Source: Certhia americana
Taxonomy: Eukaryota > Chordata > Aves > Passeriformes > Certhiidae
Reading direction: 5' to 3'
Assembly (NCBI GenBank): GCA_018697195.1
Contig: CM031857.1
Location: forward strand, 52,597,471 to 52,661,470
Length of the DNA: 64,000 nucleotides
Positions 35,031 through 48,357 of the stretch are shown here, piece after piece. The first letter of the stretch is position 1; every line of letters begins with the position of its first letter. The position numbers were made by a program, and so were the translations under genes. The notes beneath the pieces are model-generated. The model made no database searches, was not told where the DNA came from, and was given only the letters and a program-made list of their open reading frames with translations.

Positions 35031-36297
35031 CTCTCTAGATCAGGAGAGGCTTTGATAGAACAATCCAAAACATTTCTGATCTGTCACATTGCTACATGCT
35101 TCTTTTCCCCCCACCACATTCTCCATTTAAAAATAATAAAATACTTTGTGTGGGAAGTTTGACCCAGATAACTCATTCTTCAGTCTCTTGAAGAGTTGAG
35201 GCTGTCCAGAATTTGAGGGCGTTTCAGACCTTGTTTCTTTAAATAAGACCTTTCCAGAACCTGTGATCCTTCGGCCTCTTTGACGTCAGCATGATCTAAT
35301 TCGTGTTCTAGCCAGCCACCTGCGCATTTTGAGGTCTTGGGTGTTTGAGGTCTAGGTGTTGGGGATGTTTATGAAAGTCATCCTGTGTCTTCTGCATGAG
35401 AAGAGTGGAGGCTGAAAAATGATGAATCATTAATTTATGTGGCCACTGCTATAAACAGAAGCAGAGAGACAAAGGCTCTGCTCTAGTGGGAGTGGGAAAA
35501 GCCCAGCTTAAATGGTGGCTATTTGGTTCTGACTTGCGTGGATTGAGTTTTCCATTTAGGAGGCCTCACCCTGTGAAAGTGAAACTGGAAATGTGGAAAT
35601 TCAGAAATTTATTGGTTATTTAACTGATGTTTTTATTTAAATATTTTGACTGTCCTAAGTACCACTAACTATAGGTTTTACCAGGACTGTGTTAGCAGGT
35701 AAATTGGAAGAGATTTGTGGGAGGACCAGCAAGCATGGCCTAACATTTCATTTCTTAACCAACAGCTCCCATAAGGAGGATGCAGCAGGTATTGGTTTCT
35801 TTTCCTTAATCTTTTTCCTCTTCACTGACAGAGCTGTTGCCTTAAAAGCATGTGAAATGTGTGCAGAATAGACCTCTCCTGGATTTACATCTCTGAACTC
35901 AAAACAGCTTTCTTTCTTCAACATTTGAAGATTATTGTTTGAGTTCACAGTTCAGAGGAAGAGGAAAGTTATTCTAGGGAGCAGGAAGTCCAGATTATTT
36001 TAGATGATGAAATGTATGTTTCTCCCCACTGACTTGGAAAGGAGTCCATGGTCACTCCCTTGGAAGGTATGTATCTTACACCAAGTCTTTAAGAAGCTGA
36101 AGGACCACAGGTCACAGCTTAATTAAGATGACACTTAAGTAATAATGGTGAAGAGTTCCTGGAAGCAAGAAGACTAATTAATGAGGGAGACAGCTACATA
36201 CCTCGCTTTTGAGTTTCACTTGCACTTTTAGGGAGAAATCTGCATGATGGTGGTAGTATCAAATAGTTTTCTCAACTCTAATAATTTATAGTTTGTG
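35031..36297. other. Intergenic DNA between the LTR element and nested CR1s
   Basis: Unassigned sequence of ordinary composition. No gene, repeat family or structure was recognised. Confidence 0.5.
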
Positions 36298-37450
36298 GCA
36301 TCATAGAATGTCTGAGGTGGGGAGGAATTGGTTGGATGGATGCAGCCAGAGAGTTGTGGTCAATGCACCTGGATTGGAGCAATCCCAGACATGAGTACAG
36401 AGTAGAAGAACTCATTGGGAGAAGCCCTGGAGAGAAGGACTTAAGGGTTCTCATGGACAAAAAGTTGGAGAGGAGCTGGGAACATGCAATAGCAGTGCAG
36501 AAGGCAAACAGCATCATGGGCAGCATCAAAAACAGTGTGGCCAGAAGAGTGAGGGAGGGAATTCGGCTGTTCTGCTCCACTCTGGTGAGATCCCACCTGG
36601 AGTTCTGTATCCAGCCCTGGGGTTTTCAACACAGGAAAAGATAGGGACCTGTTGGAGCAAGTCCTGTGGAGGGCCATGAAGATGGTCAGAGGGCTGGAAC
36701 ATCTCTCCTATGCAGACAGGCTAAGAGTGTTGGGGCTGTTCAGGCTGAAGAAAAGTAGGCTCCAGGGAGACCTCATTGCAGCCTTACTGAACTTAAAGAG
36801 GGCTTATAAAAAAAGAGGGAGGGTGACTTTTTATATGGACAGATAGTGATAGGACAAGGGGAAAGAGTTTTAAATTACAGATTCAGGTTACATGTTAGGA
36901 AGAAATTCTTTACTGTGATGGTGTAACAGGCTGCCCAGAAAAGTTCTGGGTTTCCCATTCCTGGAAGTGTTCAAGGCCAGGTTGGATGGGCCCCTGAGAA
37001 GCCTGATCTAGTGGGTAGCATCCTTGACCACAGCAGAGGGGTTGGAACTAAATGATTTTAATGTCCCTTCCAACCCAAACCTTTCTATGATTCTGTGGCC
37101 TCTGGAGGCCATCTTCTCCAGCCCCCCTCCCCAAAGTGAGTACCTAGAGCAGACTGAGTCCAGATGAGCTTTGAATACCTCCTAGGATGGACACTGCACA
37201 ACCTCCCCGTGTAACTTGTGCTGGTGCTTGGTCACCCTCTAAGTGAAGAAGTGTTTCCTGATGTTCAGAGGGACCATTCCACCTTTCAGTTTGTGCCCAT
37301 CACCTCTGGTCCTGTCACTGGACCCAAGTGAAAAGAGCCTAGCTCCTCTTCACCCTCCCTTCACACACTGAAGGTCTTGTTAAGCCTTGTCAAGGCTTAA
37401 ACAATCCCAGTTCCCTCAGCCTTTCCTCACAGAAAAATTGTCCCACGCTC
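36298..37450 (-). mobile_element. Antisense CR1 fragment split by another CR1
   Basis: The left piece (about 36298-36333, CATCATAGAATGTCTGAGGT) is the reverse complement of a CR1 3' end. Its natural continuation, CCTCTGGAGGCCATCTTCTC, appears only at about 37098 and runs to about 37450 with typical blocks (GTTTGTGCCCATCACCTCTG). The two pieces are interrupted by the sense CR1 at 36334-37097. Confidence 0.8.
36334..37097 (+). mobile_element. Sense CR1 3' fragment inserted into an older antisense CR1
   Basis: It begins near GGTTGGATGGATGCAGCCAG and includes the block TCCCACCTGGAGTTCTGTATC. It ends with CAAGGCCAGGTTGGATGGGC, CCCTTCCAACCCAAACC and TTTCTATGATTCTGTGG. It is 5'-truncated as is usual for CR1. 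An open stretch remains (36336-36644) but is truncated and without activity motifs. Confidence 0.88.
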
Positions 37451-40400
37451 TTAATCATCTTAGTTGGTTTATTTTTTTTCTTGGTCCCTCTAGTGGTAAT
37501 TAAAAACAGATGTACTAATACTTTCAAAGTTCTTCTGTTAGCTTTTCATTAATCACAGAGTTTTCAGCTGCTGATGTGAGCAGTATGAAACCTGTGTTGC
37601 TGACAGACTTGCAGACTACAAAGCTTGCCTTTAATGTGTGAATGTCCAACACAGGCTAATTAATTGAGTCATCGACACTTCATAACTTCCCCACCTTCAT
37701 TCATATGGAGCAGAGGATATTGCATGCATACATTTAGGGTACTGACAAGAACATTAGCATGAGCAGTGACGAGCTCTCTGTGGTGTTCCCACTCCAGCAG
37801 TGAGAATGCTATGCAAAATCTTGTCTGTAGAAATTTCACAAGGCTGACATGCCAGCAAAAGTAAACTAGCCTTGTTATGAAGTCAGTTTTGTTTTCACCT
37901 TCCCAGAGATGTACCAAGTTTTTAATCTTTTGTTGCCTCTATAAGCCTTTTTTGTCCTGTTTTAATTGCTTTCCTTATTAAGCTACTTACTCTAAAGAAA
38001 GCCCATGCAAATGGGCTTTTTAAAGTGAAGGGTATTTAGAATAAATCACAGAATCCTCTCACTGTGTGTTCTCCCCAAGCCTGCAAGGCATTTGAGACAG
38101 TATATTAAAGTATATTTTTGTAACTCCCATTCTTGCTGAGTAGCCCACGTATGAGTAACTTACTAAGATAAAACTGCTGGCAAGTAATAATAGAAAGAAA
38201 CTGGATTAATATTATGTAAGGATATTCATATGACAGTCATGTGGTCTGTTATACTTTCTTGTAACAGTTAGTTACTTTCTTTCAGAAATATTCACTGTGT
38301 GGCACCAAGTCTCTTGTTCAGGGCTGCTATCTGAGCTACGAAAATGCCTGGGACTGTTTTTAGTAGATGGAATCTCAGATCATTCATATATAGAGTAAGT
38401 TTTTTCACTTTTGTATGTGTCTTGTGATAGGCTGTTGAACAATACGGTACATTTGCTCTTCATTGCATAGTATCAGGAGCAGAAATAGAGTTGCACTAGT
38501 TCTATGCTAGGTATTTGTGAAGTAAAACTCAGGCATTGGTAAGAAATTGTGGCATTGATCTAACAAGGGAAAAGCACTATAGGGTTGTTTTTACTGATAT
38601 CTTGTAATATTGAAGTTGCTAAATATATGCAATTCTAGTAATTTCTTTTTCACTGTCATCCTTAATTCTGAGTTACATATTCTAGGGCATAGGTGCTCAT
38701 GCTATGTATCTGTGAGCAAAGACTGCTCTGTTTCCTTTGGCAGAAGCAATGAAGAATTAAGCAGCTTGGATCTACAAACTGTATTTACAGGAGAGCCCAT
38801 GAAGAACATCTATTTGTATCACCAGGGAATTTATACAGGTTGAACCCATATCTTTTGATTAACAGAAGATATTGTCCCAGTTGGGTAAGGACAATGAAGG
38901 AAAACAAATCAGTTCCTGTAGATTGTGATAGTATTTTAAACTCCCACGTATTCTAAACATCTGCCATTTTTCAGGGTGGCTGAAGGAAATGTTTTCAAGC
39001 AACTTAGAGTACTGGCAGAAATGAGATGGCAAATGATGTACCACTAATGATAACATCACTGAGCTTGCAAAAGAACATTTGGACTCATCTTAAGTCCCAG
39101 CTTTTTGAGGTGGAAGTTCAGGATTCTTGAGGAGCTAGGGACCATATTTGAGGGTCTATGATAGCAGATCCAAGCCCTTTTAGCTTTTCATTCTCCTTTC
39201 TGCAGACAGTAGTGTGCCTGTGGCTATCTGCACCTAATTAGAACATGAAGAGGATCATGAAGGACCACCTCTTTCACCGTCATACCTTAATACCTGCTCA
39301 GATCTACTATGGAAGTCCGTAGGGAGCTGTAAAACTTCACTGTGAATTTTTTTACTGAGTGAGGTGCTTTAGTTTTCAAACTTTAAAGGGTTCACATAAT
39401 TTGTTCACTGCATTGACTCTTTCAATGTGCATTTTGCCACATGTATTTCTGCCTGTTTCAGGAAGCAAGGAAGAACGCTATTTGGGTGAAAATCCAAGTT
39501 GTTTCACATGGAGCCAGGATGAAGCAGGATTTGCATTCTGTGCTCGTGTCTGGTTCCTTGGCACTGATTAGGAAAGAGAATGGAGCCAGAAACTGCCTGC
39601 AGAGCAGGACAGAAGGGAGTTGGAGGAGACTGTTTGGCTAGTCCAGGCATGAGAGTTGTGGATACTGTGCTGAATGACCTCCTCTGACTTATTTCTATTT
39701 CATGGATGACGCAAACTTGAAAGATTGGTGATTTTCCCATGAAGTAGATTCAATCAAAGATTCTCTTTCAGGGGGCAAACCAGAGCTGCTTAAAAGTAGT
39801 TCCCTGCTGCACTACCTTTTCTTTCAATAAGTAGAGGTACCAAGAGGGAATGGTAAATGAATCAGGACTGAATTTCCATGGCTAACATCTATGCTTTCCA
39901 GGAATTGAGGGCAGTTAATAAAGCTCAGATGGTTGCTCAGCAACTCCCAGGGTTGGTACCTTCATTTATGCTGAGCTGCCGAATGCATTGGTTTTGGCTA
40001 AATGTGTCCTTGGAAGAGACTGTCTTTGCCTTGAGAACAGACTGACATGACCTCTGGAAATGAGAGTATTGCTGAGAGCTGAATAAACTTGGTTTCAGAG
40101 TTAGAAAGGTTTTTTGTGCTTTCCTTTTCTCACAGCTTCAGGCTCCCAGGAGCTCTTTCTTTAGAAGTCAGATGTCTCCAGTTTCCTCTGTGTCCTCATG
40201 CAATAAATAAATGCAGTTTTTACAGTGAGTTTGAGTTGTGATGAGCCAGTCTGTATGTCACAGGAAACAGCCTGAGACAACGTTTGCATTTTAAACCAGG
40301 ATTTTAACTGTATTTCAATCCAGGTATTAAATATTTCAAATAAAAATACTCCTAGAAAGAAAGAGGTTTATCTGTATTGCAATTTCCCTTAGATGTTTTT

Positions 40401-41844
40401 CAAAGCAACTGTTTGTAGGGAAGAGATTGCATAAAATTAGTAGAAGTGTCCTGTGTTGATACTTTCATCCTTGACTGCTGCTTTAGTTTTGACATTTGTA
40501 CCTGAATTCTTACCAAATTAGTGTAGGCTTCCAGTGTTACATTATTCATTAGGGAATTATCAGGTATTCCAGCAGAAAAAAACCAAACAAACATAAAATC
40601 AAAAAACCATGACAGCAAATATATGTTCATTTTTATTTTTTATTTCTCTTCTTAGTTTCTGTAAGGCTCTGCAGTAAATCAATATGTCTCTATCTAGACA
40701 AGTTCTACTTAAATTTCATGGTCATTTGAAGTGTTTTTTTTCCACTGATAGAAACTGGAAGCTCTGTGCCTTTGTCTCTTGCTGAGAGTTAACTGTAAGT
40801 TTATGTGAGATATTATGCTTGGACAGGACACTTTTGTACAGTTCTTAGCCCTGGATAGCAAGTAATCGACAGGCCTTTCGTAGAAATGTAAGTTCAGCAG
40901 TTCACATATGTTACAATTTTGAACTCTGACAACTGGAAACAGAAAAGCCTCTACTCCATGTTCTCAGCAGATGTTCCCATCTTCATATCTTGCCTGCTGT
41001 GGCAGAGCAGGTCATCCAGAGAGCTGGCACATCTTCTTCTCTCCCTAAATTGGGAAGAAAAATGCACCTAAGGGCAGCACTGTATCTGGGGAGTCCCTGG
41101 CTGCTACCCCTCATGTCCCTCAGTCCCACCATTAGTGGGGTGATGCTGAGCTCAGAGGCGTGTGAGCAGTGCTGTGGTTTGTTTGCTCATGGAAGGACAG
41201 TCACCTTCAGCACTTGGTATAGTCCAAAAGGGCAAGAGGAGAAAGGCAGCTGAGAAAGGCACTCATGCCAGCCTGGCAGGGCTGTACCTGAGCCCTGTGA
41301 CACAGGGTCACCTGGGAGATTGCACTCTTGGCAAGAGTGAGACCACAGAGAGAGCTCGAACACCATCTTGCCTTTTTCTACCAAGTAACTGCAACTAGCC
41401 CACAGGGAGAGCAGGGGGAAAGGAAGTAAAAGAACCAAACAAAGAGTGGAAACCCTTCTTTCCAGACAGAGTTTTGCCTGGACCACCAAGAAAGCAGGGA
41501 GGACTTTGCTCAAGGCACTATGTTGGAGGAGCCCAGGTGCTGTGAGGAGTGCAGCTTTCAGGCTTACTTAGGGATTTGGGGGTTTCTGGAAACTCCTCTC
41601 TGTGTGTATGTAGGTGTTTCTTGCCAGTCTGAGATAGACAGAAATCATTGTTAAGACAAACTGAATTTGGCCTTGCCTTTACATTTCTAGCCTGCCCTAA
41701 CAAAAGCAGTATGTTTGTACTTTAGACGTGGCATGTGTAATACAAACACAAGAGACTGTTTTGTCTTTTTTTTCTTGAATTCAGAGGCAGAGCAGTTGAC
41801 TCACCATAGAACCTGAAATACAAGCTCAAATCAGTTATCAGTTT

Positions 41845-41950
41845 CTGGTGGTTTTTTTTGTGTGAGGTTTTTTTTTTTTAATGTTTTTGTTTTGGGTGGG
41901 GTTTGTTTGTTTGTTTGTTTCATTTTTTTTCCTTTTTTTCTTTTTTTGGT
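41845..41950. repeat. T-rich tract with GTTT tandem repeats
   Basis: Runs of T broken by G, with about five GTTT units near 41900-41920. Simple-sequence DNA, possibly the decayed tail of a retroelement. Confidence 0.7.
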
Positions 41951-44900
41951 TTATTTTTCAAATACGATGTGCTTTATGCTATTTATGTAGTCCCAGGTGC
42001 TTCATTGTATTAATTTGCCTGCTACAGATTGAATGTGTGCTTACTTTGGGAAAAGAATAATAATTTTAAAAATCAGTCCTCTTATTTACTTAAATCACAA
42101 TTCAAAGACTTATCACTTTATATAATCAAAGTAAGTGTAGAAGATATCTTTCAAATTAGCCTTTTAAAATAGTTACTTTTATAATATTACTCATTCTCAA
42201 GTTGTATTTTAAATATTGCAGTTAAAATGGATAAAATGCAGGTCCCTTTTCTCTGCATGGAATTCTAAAAAGTTTTTGCACAAATTTAGCAAGACAAAAA
42301 CTGGCTTCAAGCAAGAGAAAATCATGGATAAAATCAGAAAATTAAGTTAGAAACACAGAAGTAAAAATACTGGGTTTGTTGTGGCACTGCCTGACAAGTT
42401 CTGCCAGCCTTCCTAAACTGCTGGCTGCATAAGCAGTAGTGGAAATCTTGACTCAAAATTAATTCATGCAGTTGCAATTGTTCTTTGCACTTAAACCTTG
42501 ACCCAAAAGGTGTGCCTTTTTGTGTGATAATAAGATCAGCCTCGTGGTTTCCAGGTCTTGAAAACAAATTTCTGCAGTATAAACAGATAACAGAAATTAC
42601 CATAATGAAACCAACACTTCTAAAAGCAAAGTACCAAGTCCACACAATTTGCAATCATACGAAAAACTGTGGAATGAAAAAGATCAGTATGCGTTTTAGG
42701 GCCCTGTTACAAACAAGGTACTTTGTTGAGTTTTGCTGGTTTTGAGCAAACAAACCTTTTTTAAATATTTGGAGAAGATTGAGTCTGCTTCCTGAAAAAC
42801 TGAAGCCAAGGTCTGAGCTGATTTGATTTGAAATTAGGTCATCAACTCTTAAGCAATTTTAATCATAGCAGGTAGGAATTTGTTTCCTTCTATTTCAGAT
42901 TTCTGTAGTTTCCTTTTTTCCTTATAATGTAAGAAATAATGATCATGCTTCTTCATCTGTTAAAAGTAGTATCTATACCATTAATGTTACAGAAACACTT
43001 GTGTATCTGGTTGTTGCCAGTTTTCCTGTGACTGTGGCCAAAGAGTTCTTTCTGATTTTGTGTCTCAAAACTAGGTGCAAATGTAGGTAGAGTTTTGTTG
43101 CTTCTTGAATAAAAATGAGGTATGTCCTTTTTTGTGTTTTCAGTAAGATGTCAATTAGGAGAATAAAGGACATAGTTCTGTATCATGAGTATGACAGAGC
43201 ATCCACTGAATTTCAGGTGTGACTGATTGATTCATGGGGCAAATGGGAGGCTTGAGTTGCTTAATACAACTGGAAAATTATCGTGGAACAAGCACAGGGA
43301 TGTGTTTGAAGAAAAAGCGGGTACCTTTACAAACTACTTCGCTTTTGGCTTAAAGAGGGCCTTGACAGAGGAGAAATAGTTGTTTCACACAAGGTCTGTC
43401 TGTTTCCTAGGTTCACTTTCACTTTGTTGATACTTGTAAATTGCCAGCACTTTTGTTTGTGATATTACTATGAGTTTTGCAATACTTTACTTCCCCCCTC
43501 CTAGTTTATTTGGGTTTTTTAAAACTAAATGCTCAATTTCCTCCAGTTGCATTGTATGTGTTAAAACCAAATACAATCTAACTCTAAGACTGGGAAAGGG
43601 GAGAGGAATTCAAACATTTTGGCTGACTGCATACTGAAGACAAATGAGGAATAACTCATAATACTGTCAAATATGAAATGACTTGTGTTTTAGCCTTTTA
43701 TCTTTGTATGCCTCATATTTTGGTGATGATTGTATTTTGGTGGTTTTAAATGATGTCTGAAGAGGAGAGTAGTCAAATAATTAATATTCAAAGGCAGACT
43801 GGATTTCTAGGGTGATGTATTATTACCAATATATCCCTCTTTGCACTGACACGAAGTGCACATAACTGAACTGATTCCTCTTGTCTAATGGATTGTTGCC
43901 TTAAGAGTAAGGCTAACTTTTCTGTTGTATTAAGAGGAAGGAGATTTGGCACAAAATAATCCCCTTTTTGGTTCAGCTGGATCTCAGTTATCACAGGGAT
44001 TTGGGACAGCTGAGTGACAGCCAATTCAGCTCTACACATCACAAATGCAGAGCCAGTGTGGCGCTGCAAGTCCAGGTGTGCTCAGTAAAAAGCATCATGG
44101 TTACAGATGCACAAACAGTACAATTCACTGTAAGTCTGGCTGTGCCCAATGAGTTTTTGCAGCCAGATCTGAAGTCTGGTGGCATTCAGTAACTTCCATG
44201 GCCAAGTGCAAGGTAGTGTCATTTATTGAGCAAAAGAAATGCAGATTGTTGCTGGGTTGCTGGTGATAAATGCACCATCTGAGAATACACAAAATGCTTA
44301 TACACAAAATGTGTGAATACACAAAATATGAATAATACAGCTGGTGACAGAGACATTATATTGCCAGATGGTTCTATACGGCTAAAGTATGATCACAAAT
44401 ACAAGATTGCTTTTTAAATTTCCCAAAGAAGCACTCAGTATGGCTAAATGTTCGAGTCCTACGTCTTAGGCATTCACAAAGGCAGAGGCTCCTTTAACCT
44501 CCTGCCCCACTAAGCTACACAGTTTTCCATATTTAAGTGTAGTTTGGGAGACTGCAGTCATACGTGTAAAGCATGTACACATTTTAGTCTGTTAGCATGT
44601 TCAGAGGCATGAAAAGTAATATGCATTTTGAGTTAGTGAAGCAAAGGTCAGCTTTTGCTCACCATTTGGGTAATTCCTGCGGCTTAGTTCCTGTTAGCTG
44701 CACTGTCTTAAACAGGGCATGACCACAACACCTCCTGCTGCTCCACCCTTTTTTTCATGCCTCTCTTAGAGTGATACATCAAGCTCTTTCAGTGTTTCCT
44801 AAGGTGTGCAGCACTTTGTTCCTGGTGAATTATAGCCAGCGCATTGCTCCTTCTCGCTGAACTTTGTTTTTCATTTTTTTTACCCACAGAGATTAAAGAA

Positions 44901-47900
44901 ATATGATCCTCTAACCTCCCAGTCCCCATCTTTTGTCTTCACCCAAGGCATTTCATCTTTCAAGGCATTGTTAAGACTATTTCAGATGCTTTCTTTGGTT
45001 ACAGAAGCAGAGGGATTAGACACAGGCCAAGATATCTTATAAAGCCAAGGATTAATGCACCTGGGAAACTAAATTTACATGAGAACACATTGTTTCTATG
45101 TGTTGATAATGTAGTCTGATAATGCAGGTAATAAAGGAAAAAACCCATGTTTGATCAGCTTTGAGTCTTTAAATCAAAGGGATTTAATTTTCTTGGAATG
45201 TCCTGTATTTTCTGACATGAAAATGCAAACACTGTTGCCGGACTCTAGCAGAAAGCTGCAAATGCAGCAGGCATGTTTTTTATTTGCCATCTGAATTTCA
45301 TACTGCCAAGCCAGAATGATTCCTCCTGGTGAAAAATCCTAAGCTCTGCAAAATCCTGCCTTAAACAGTGGTACTGTTTTCAGATGAGAAGGGCAATATC
45401 ACCTTTCCTATTTCAGCCTTAAGTAAATTGCAGAGGTTAGTTCCAAGCATCTGCCTCGCTTCCCGGGCAGGTATTTTCAGCCTTGAGGTGCCAATATTGG
45501 ATCCCTTCCTGAAGTATCTCCTAAACCATAAGAGAGTTGTGCAGTGATTGAGGTGGGGCAGAACCTCTGAGCTTTCAGTCTCATGTATTACTGTAAATAG
45601 GAATTATTTAGCTTTAAAAGATTCTCAGTGGTTTCTGCTTTGTGACTGGTGCCTCTTCTCCAAGAGCTGCTCAAGACCCTGACAGCTGCACAGGTTTCTT
45701 TTGCCACTGCTCTGCTCCAGCCCACAGCTAAACTAGGTACTTAAAGTGGTTAAAATATATCTTATGTCCCTTTCATCTGGAGAACTACAGCAAGCTTTTC
45801 TTCCCCAGCCAAATCCTTCTTTTTGATGTGGATAAATATCTTGTAAACTGAATGTTCTCAAAGCTCAATTTCATGTGTTCCTTCTCTATCTCCAAATCAG
45901 TATTCAGGACTTTGCTGAAGGCAAAGGACTGCAGGGCACTAAGCAAGAATTTCTTTCCATTGCTGTTAGAAACAAATAGATTTTTACCTTAGGGCTGCTC
46001 AGAAGTTGTGGGGAAAAAGGTGATAGAGGGGAATTGAAGAGAAGATACTTATTCAACATCTTATTATTCTGTCAGTCTAAGCTGAGCTTTCCTGGTGAAC
46101 CTGAAATGAAGGAAAAAAAAACCCCTAAGTTGTTTTTACAGTCTTTTTCTCACAGTATATTTTTGAATATTGGTTACCTACAGAGATACCTGCTCAGTAG
46201 GGTTTGGGATATTTTTCATAGTAAAGATACTGTCAGAGATGAGTAGATCAAATATATGCTTTATTGATGGCCAGAAACTTGAATTCATGTTCCCTTAGAA
46301 AATCAAGAATTTGAAATTGCCATTATTTGGAAATAGAATACAGAGCTGAATTTCTGAATATCTTTGATTTGGGATGAGAAGCCTGTTTTGGTTTAGAAGG
46401 ATGAATATTAGTTTTTAACTTTATATATGTAATTAGTTTGTAGACTTAGCTTTGGTATTTAAACACATTGTACTAAGATTTATTACATAAGTCACATTGC
46501 ATGATTTTCAATTGCTCATTTCAAAATCAGTTAAAATCAGTTATTCCTGAAATTATTTCACCTTTAGCACAATTTTCTTTTTCAGTAAAGTTAGAACTGA
46601 AGTCAGATGTGGCTCTAATTGGTTTAACAAATGCAGAACAAACACAGACACTTTAACCTTTGTAGTAATTCTCTTTAGAAGGGCCATTTCTCAAAATGTT
46701 TTCACAATAGACCTTTAAAAAAGATTAATAGCAAGTTCAATATAAAAGTTTAAAAGTTTAATATAAAAAAATCACTGATTTTTTATATTAAGACAATGAT
46801 ACAGAATAGCGCTGCAGCAGTATTTGGAGTTTCTCTTCTCTGGCAGAAGACCACATTTTTCCAAGAACTGAGGATCCACAGTTGTGGGGAAGTGATGACA
46901 GGGAGACAAGCTAGGTGGCTTTCTGGACCACTCTCTATGTGACAGGGGTGTGAGGAGTGTCCTTCTGCCTTCAGAAGTAAGAAGAGTCTGAATTTGTCCT
47001 GTTGTTGTCTTTTGGTAAAGCTAGCTGAAAAAGAGGCACATTATAGAAATTATAAATATTATACTCATTCTTTTGTCAGATGGAATGTCTGTCACTTATC
47101 CCTTAGGTTTCCATGACGTGATGGAGATATGCTGAAGTTTTGACCCTGTGTGCTAACCTCTGCATAGGAGTACATTTGTTACTTTTTCCAACAAGTCCAA
47201 GAGATTCTGATTAAATTTAAAACAATTATTTTAAGGCTTGCATGTGCAGTGATGTCACTGCACAGGCAGGGAGGATGGAAATTGCTAATAAATAAATAAT
47301 AATATCTGTTATATTTTATAAATTTTATTAATGCATAAGCAGTGCCTTCAGACATGGACTGCACTACTGTGGACTTGGGAACAGGAGATCCCACTTACTG
47401 CATTAGCATAGTGCTGTGAATTTACTGTGGACAATCCCAGAGAAATATATTCATATTATTAGAAATAATATGAATAATTATTAGAAATATTATATTAGAA
47501 ATATTATTGAGAGGCTTGGCTCAAGACACTTCTAGTGGTGGTACTGTCATATCTCTATAGCTGTATAAATTAGATGTTCCTGTTGTTGCCCGAGAATTTA
47601 AGGAGAATATGTTTAATTTCTTGCCTTTCTGGCACTAATTGCTCATTTAATTTTGTTTGGTTCATTGGTTTTTAGTAAAGATTGCTGATGGTAAAGAGGC
47701 ACGTTTTAGAAAATGTAAATATTGTACTCACTCTTTTGTTTTCCCTCTTGAAACAAATAATGAATGTTCTTGTGCCCTGAATGAGTGAAAGACTTTTGGT
47801 CTAGGAGCCTTATCTAATTAGGTAATCATGGGCATGTTTTCCATGTTAGAAGGGACTTAATTTTGTCCAAGAACCTCTCGGTAATTTCATAGAAGGAGGA

Positions 47901-48159
47901 AATGGAACAGTGTTTTCCCTGTGTAGGAGCTGGGATTGTGCACATGGCCACAAGGAGCTAATGCCTGTCTGTGTGGGCTGGTTAGGCGCTGGCTGCTGCA
48001 CACAGGTCATGTTTGAGCAGCTTGTGAAAGGCAGCCTTGGCTGAGCCTGCAGCAACGCCGTGTGCAGAGATCAGCAGTGCCGAACGCAGTTTGGAAAGCA
48101 AGAGGGATGCCAATTGGTGGGAAACATTTAAACTGGCAGCGAGAGCAGATAGCTGAGTG

Positions 48160-48357
48160 CAGCAAGCAGCCTACATAAGGATCACAGGTTCCATTTGGGA
48201 TTTCGTGATGAATGCCTAATAAGCGCATGGATTAGACGGGCAGAACTCTTCAAGCTGTTGTAAATGTAGCTGAAAGAAGCGTGGCTTGTAGGACACCAAA
48301 TAACTGCTCTCGTTAAACTTTTGTTTGGCATTGCAATATTTAAAGTCCAGAAAAATA
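48160..48357 (+). promoter_or_regulatory. ATP7B: Possible ATP7B promoter and 5' leader with liver-type motifs
   Basis: CTACATAAGG at 48171-48180 is TATA-like. Just before the ATG are GTTAAAC (48312-48318, HNF1 half-site-like), TTGTTTGG (48321-48328, forkhead-like) and ATTGCAAT (48330-48337, a C/EBP consensus palindrome). These factors drive many liver genes and ATP7B is a liver copper exporter. The motifs are short and could be chance, and some may lie in the 5' UTR. Confidence 0.35.

Larger units (their letters stand above)
37451..48357. other. Long gene-free stretch upstream of ATP7B exon 1
   Basis: About 11 kb without a recognised conserved exon. It holds a hairpin with an octamer-like core at 37998-38019, a T/GTTT-rich tract at about 41845-41950, short AT palindromes at 46758-46791 and 47449-47475, and small tandem copies of an ATACACAAAATG word near 44284-44330. 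If transcription of ATP7B also starts at the ALG11 island, all of this is ATP7B intron. Confidence 0.5.

Noticed and set aside
36336..36644. Active CR1 reverse-transcriptase gene
   Set aside because: Only the last part of the RT frame remains, the 5' part is missing and stops follow.
48325..48357. ATP7B start moved upstream to a TTG codon
   Set aside because: Vertebrate genes rarely start at TTG. The first ATG (48358) gives the recognisable leader, and the upstream bases look like 5' UTR.
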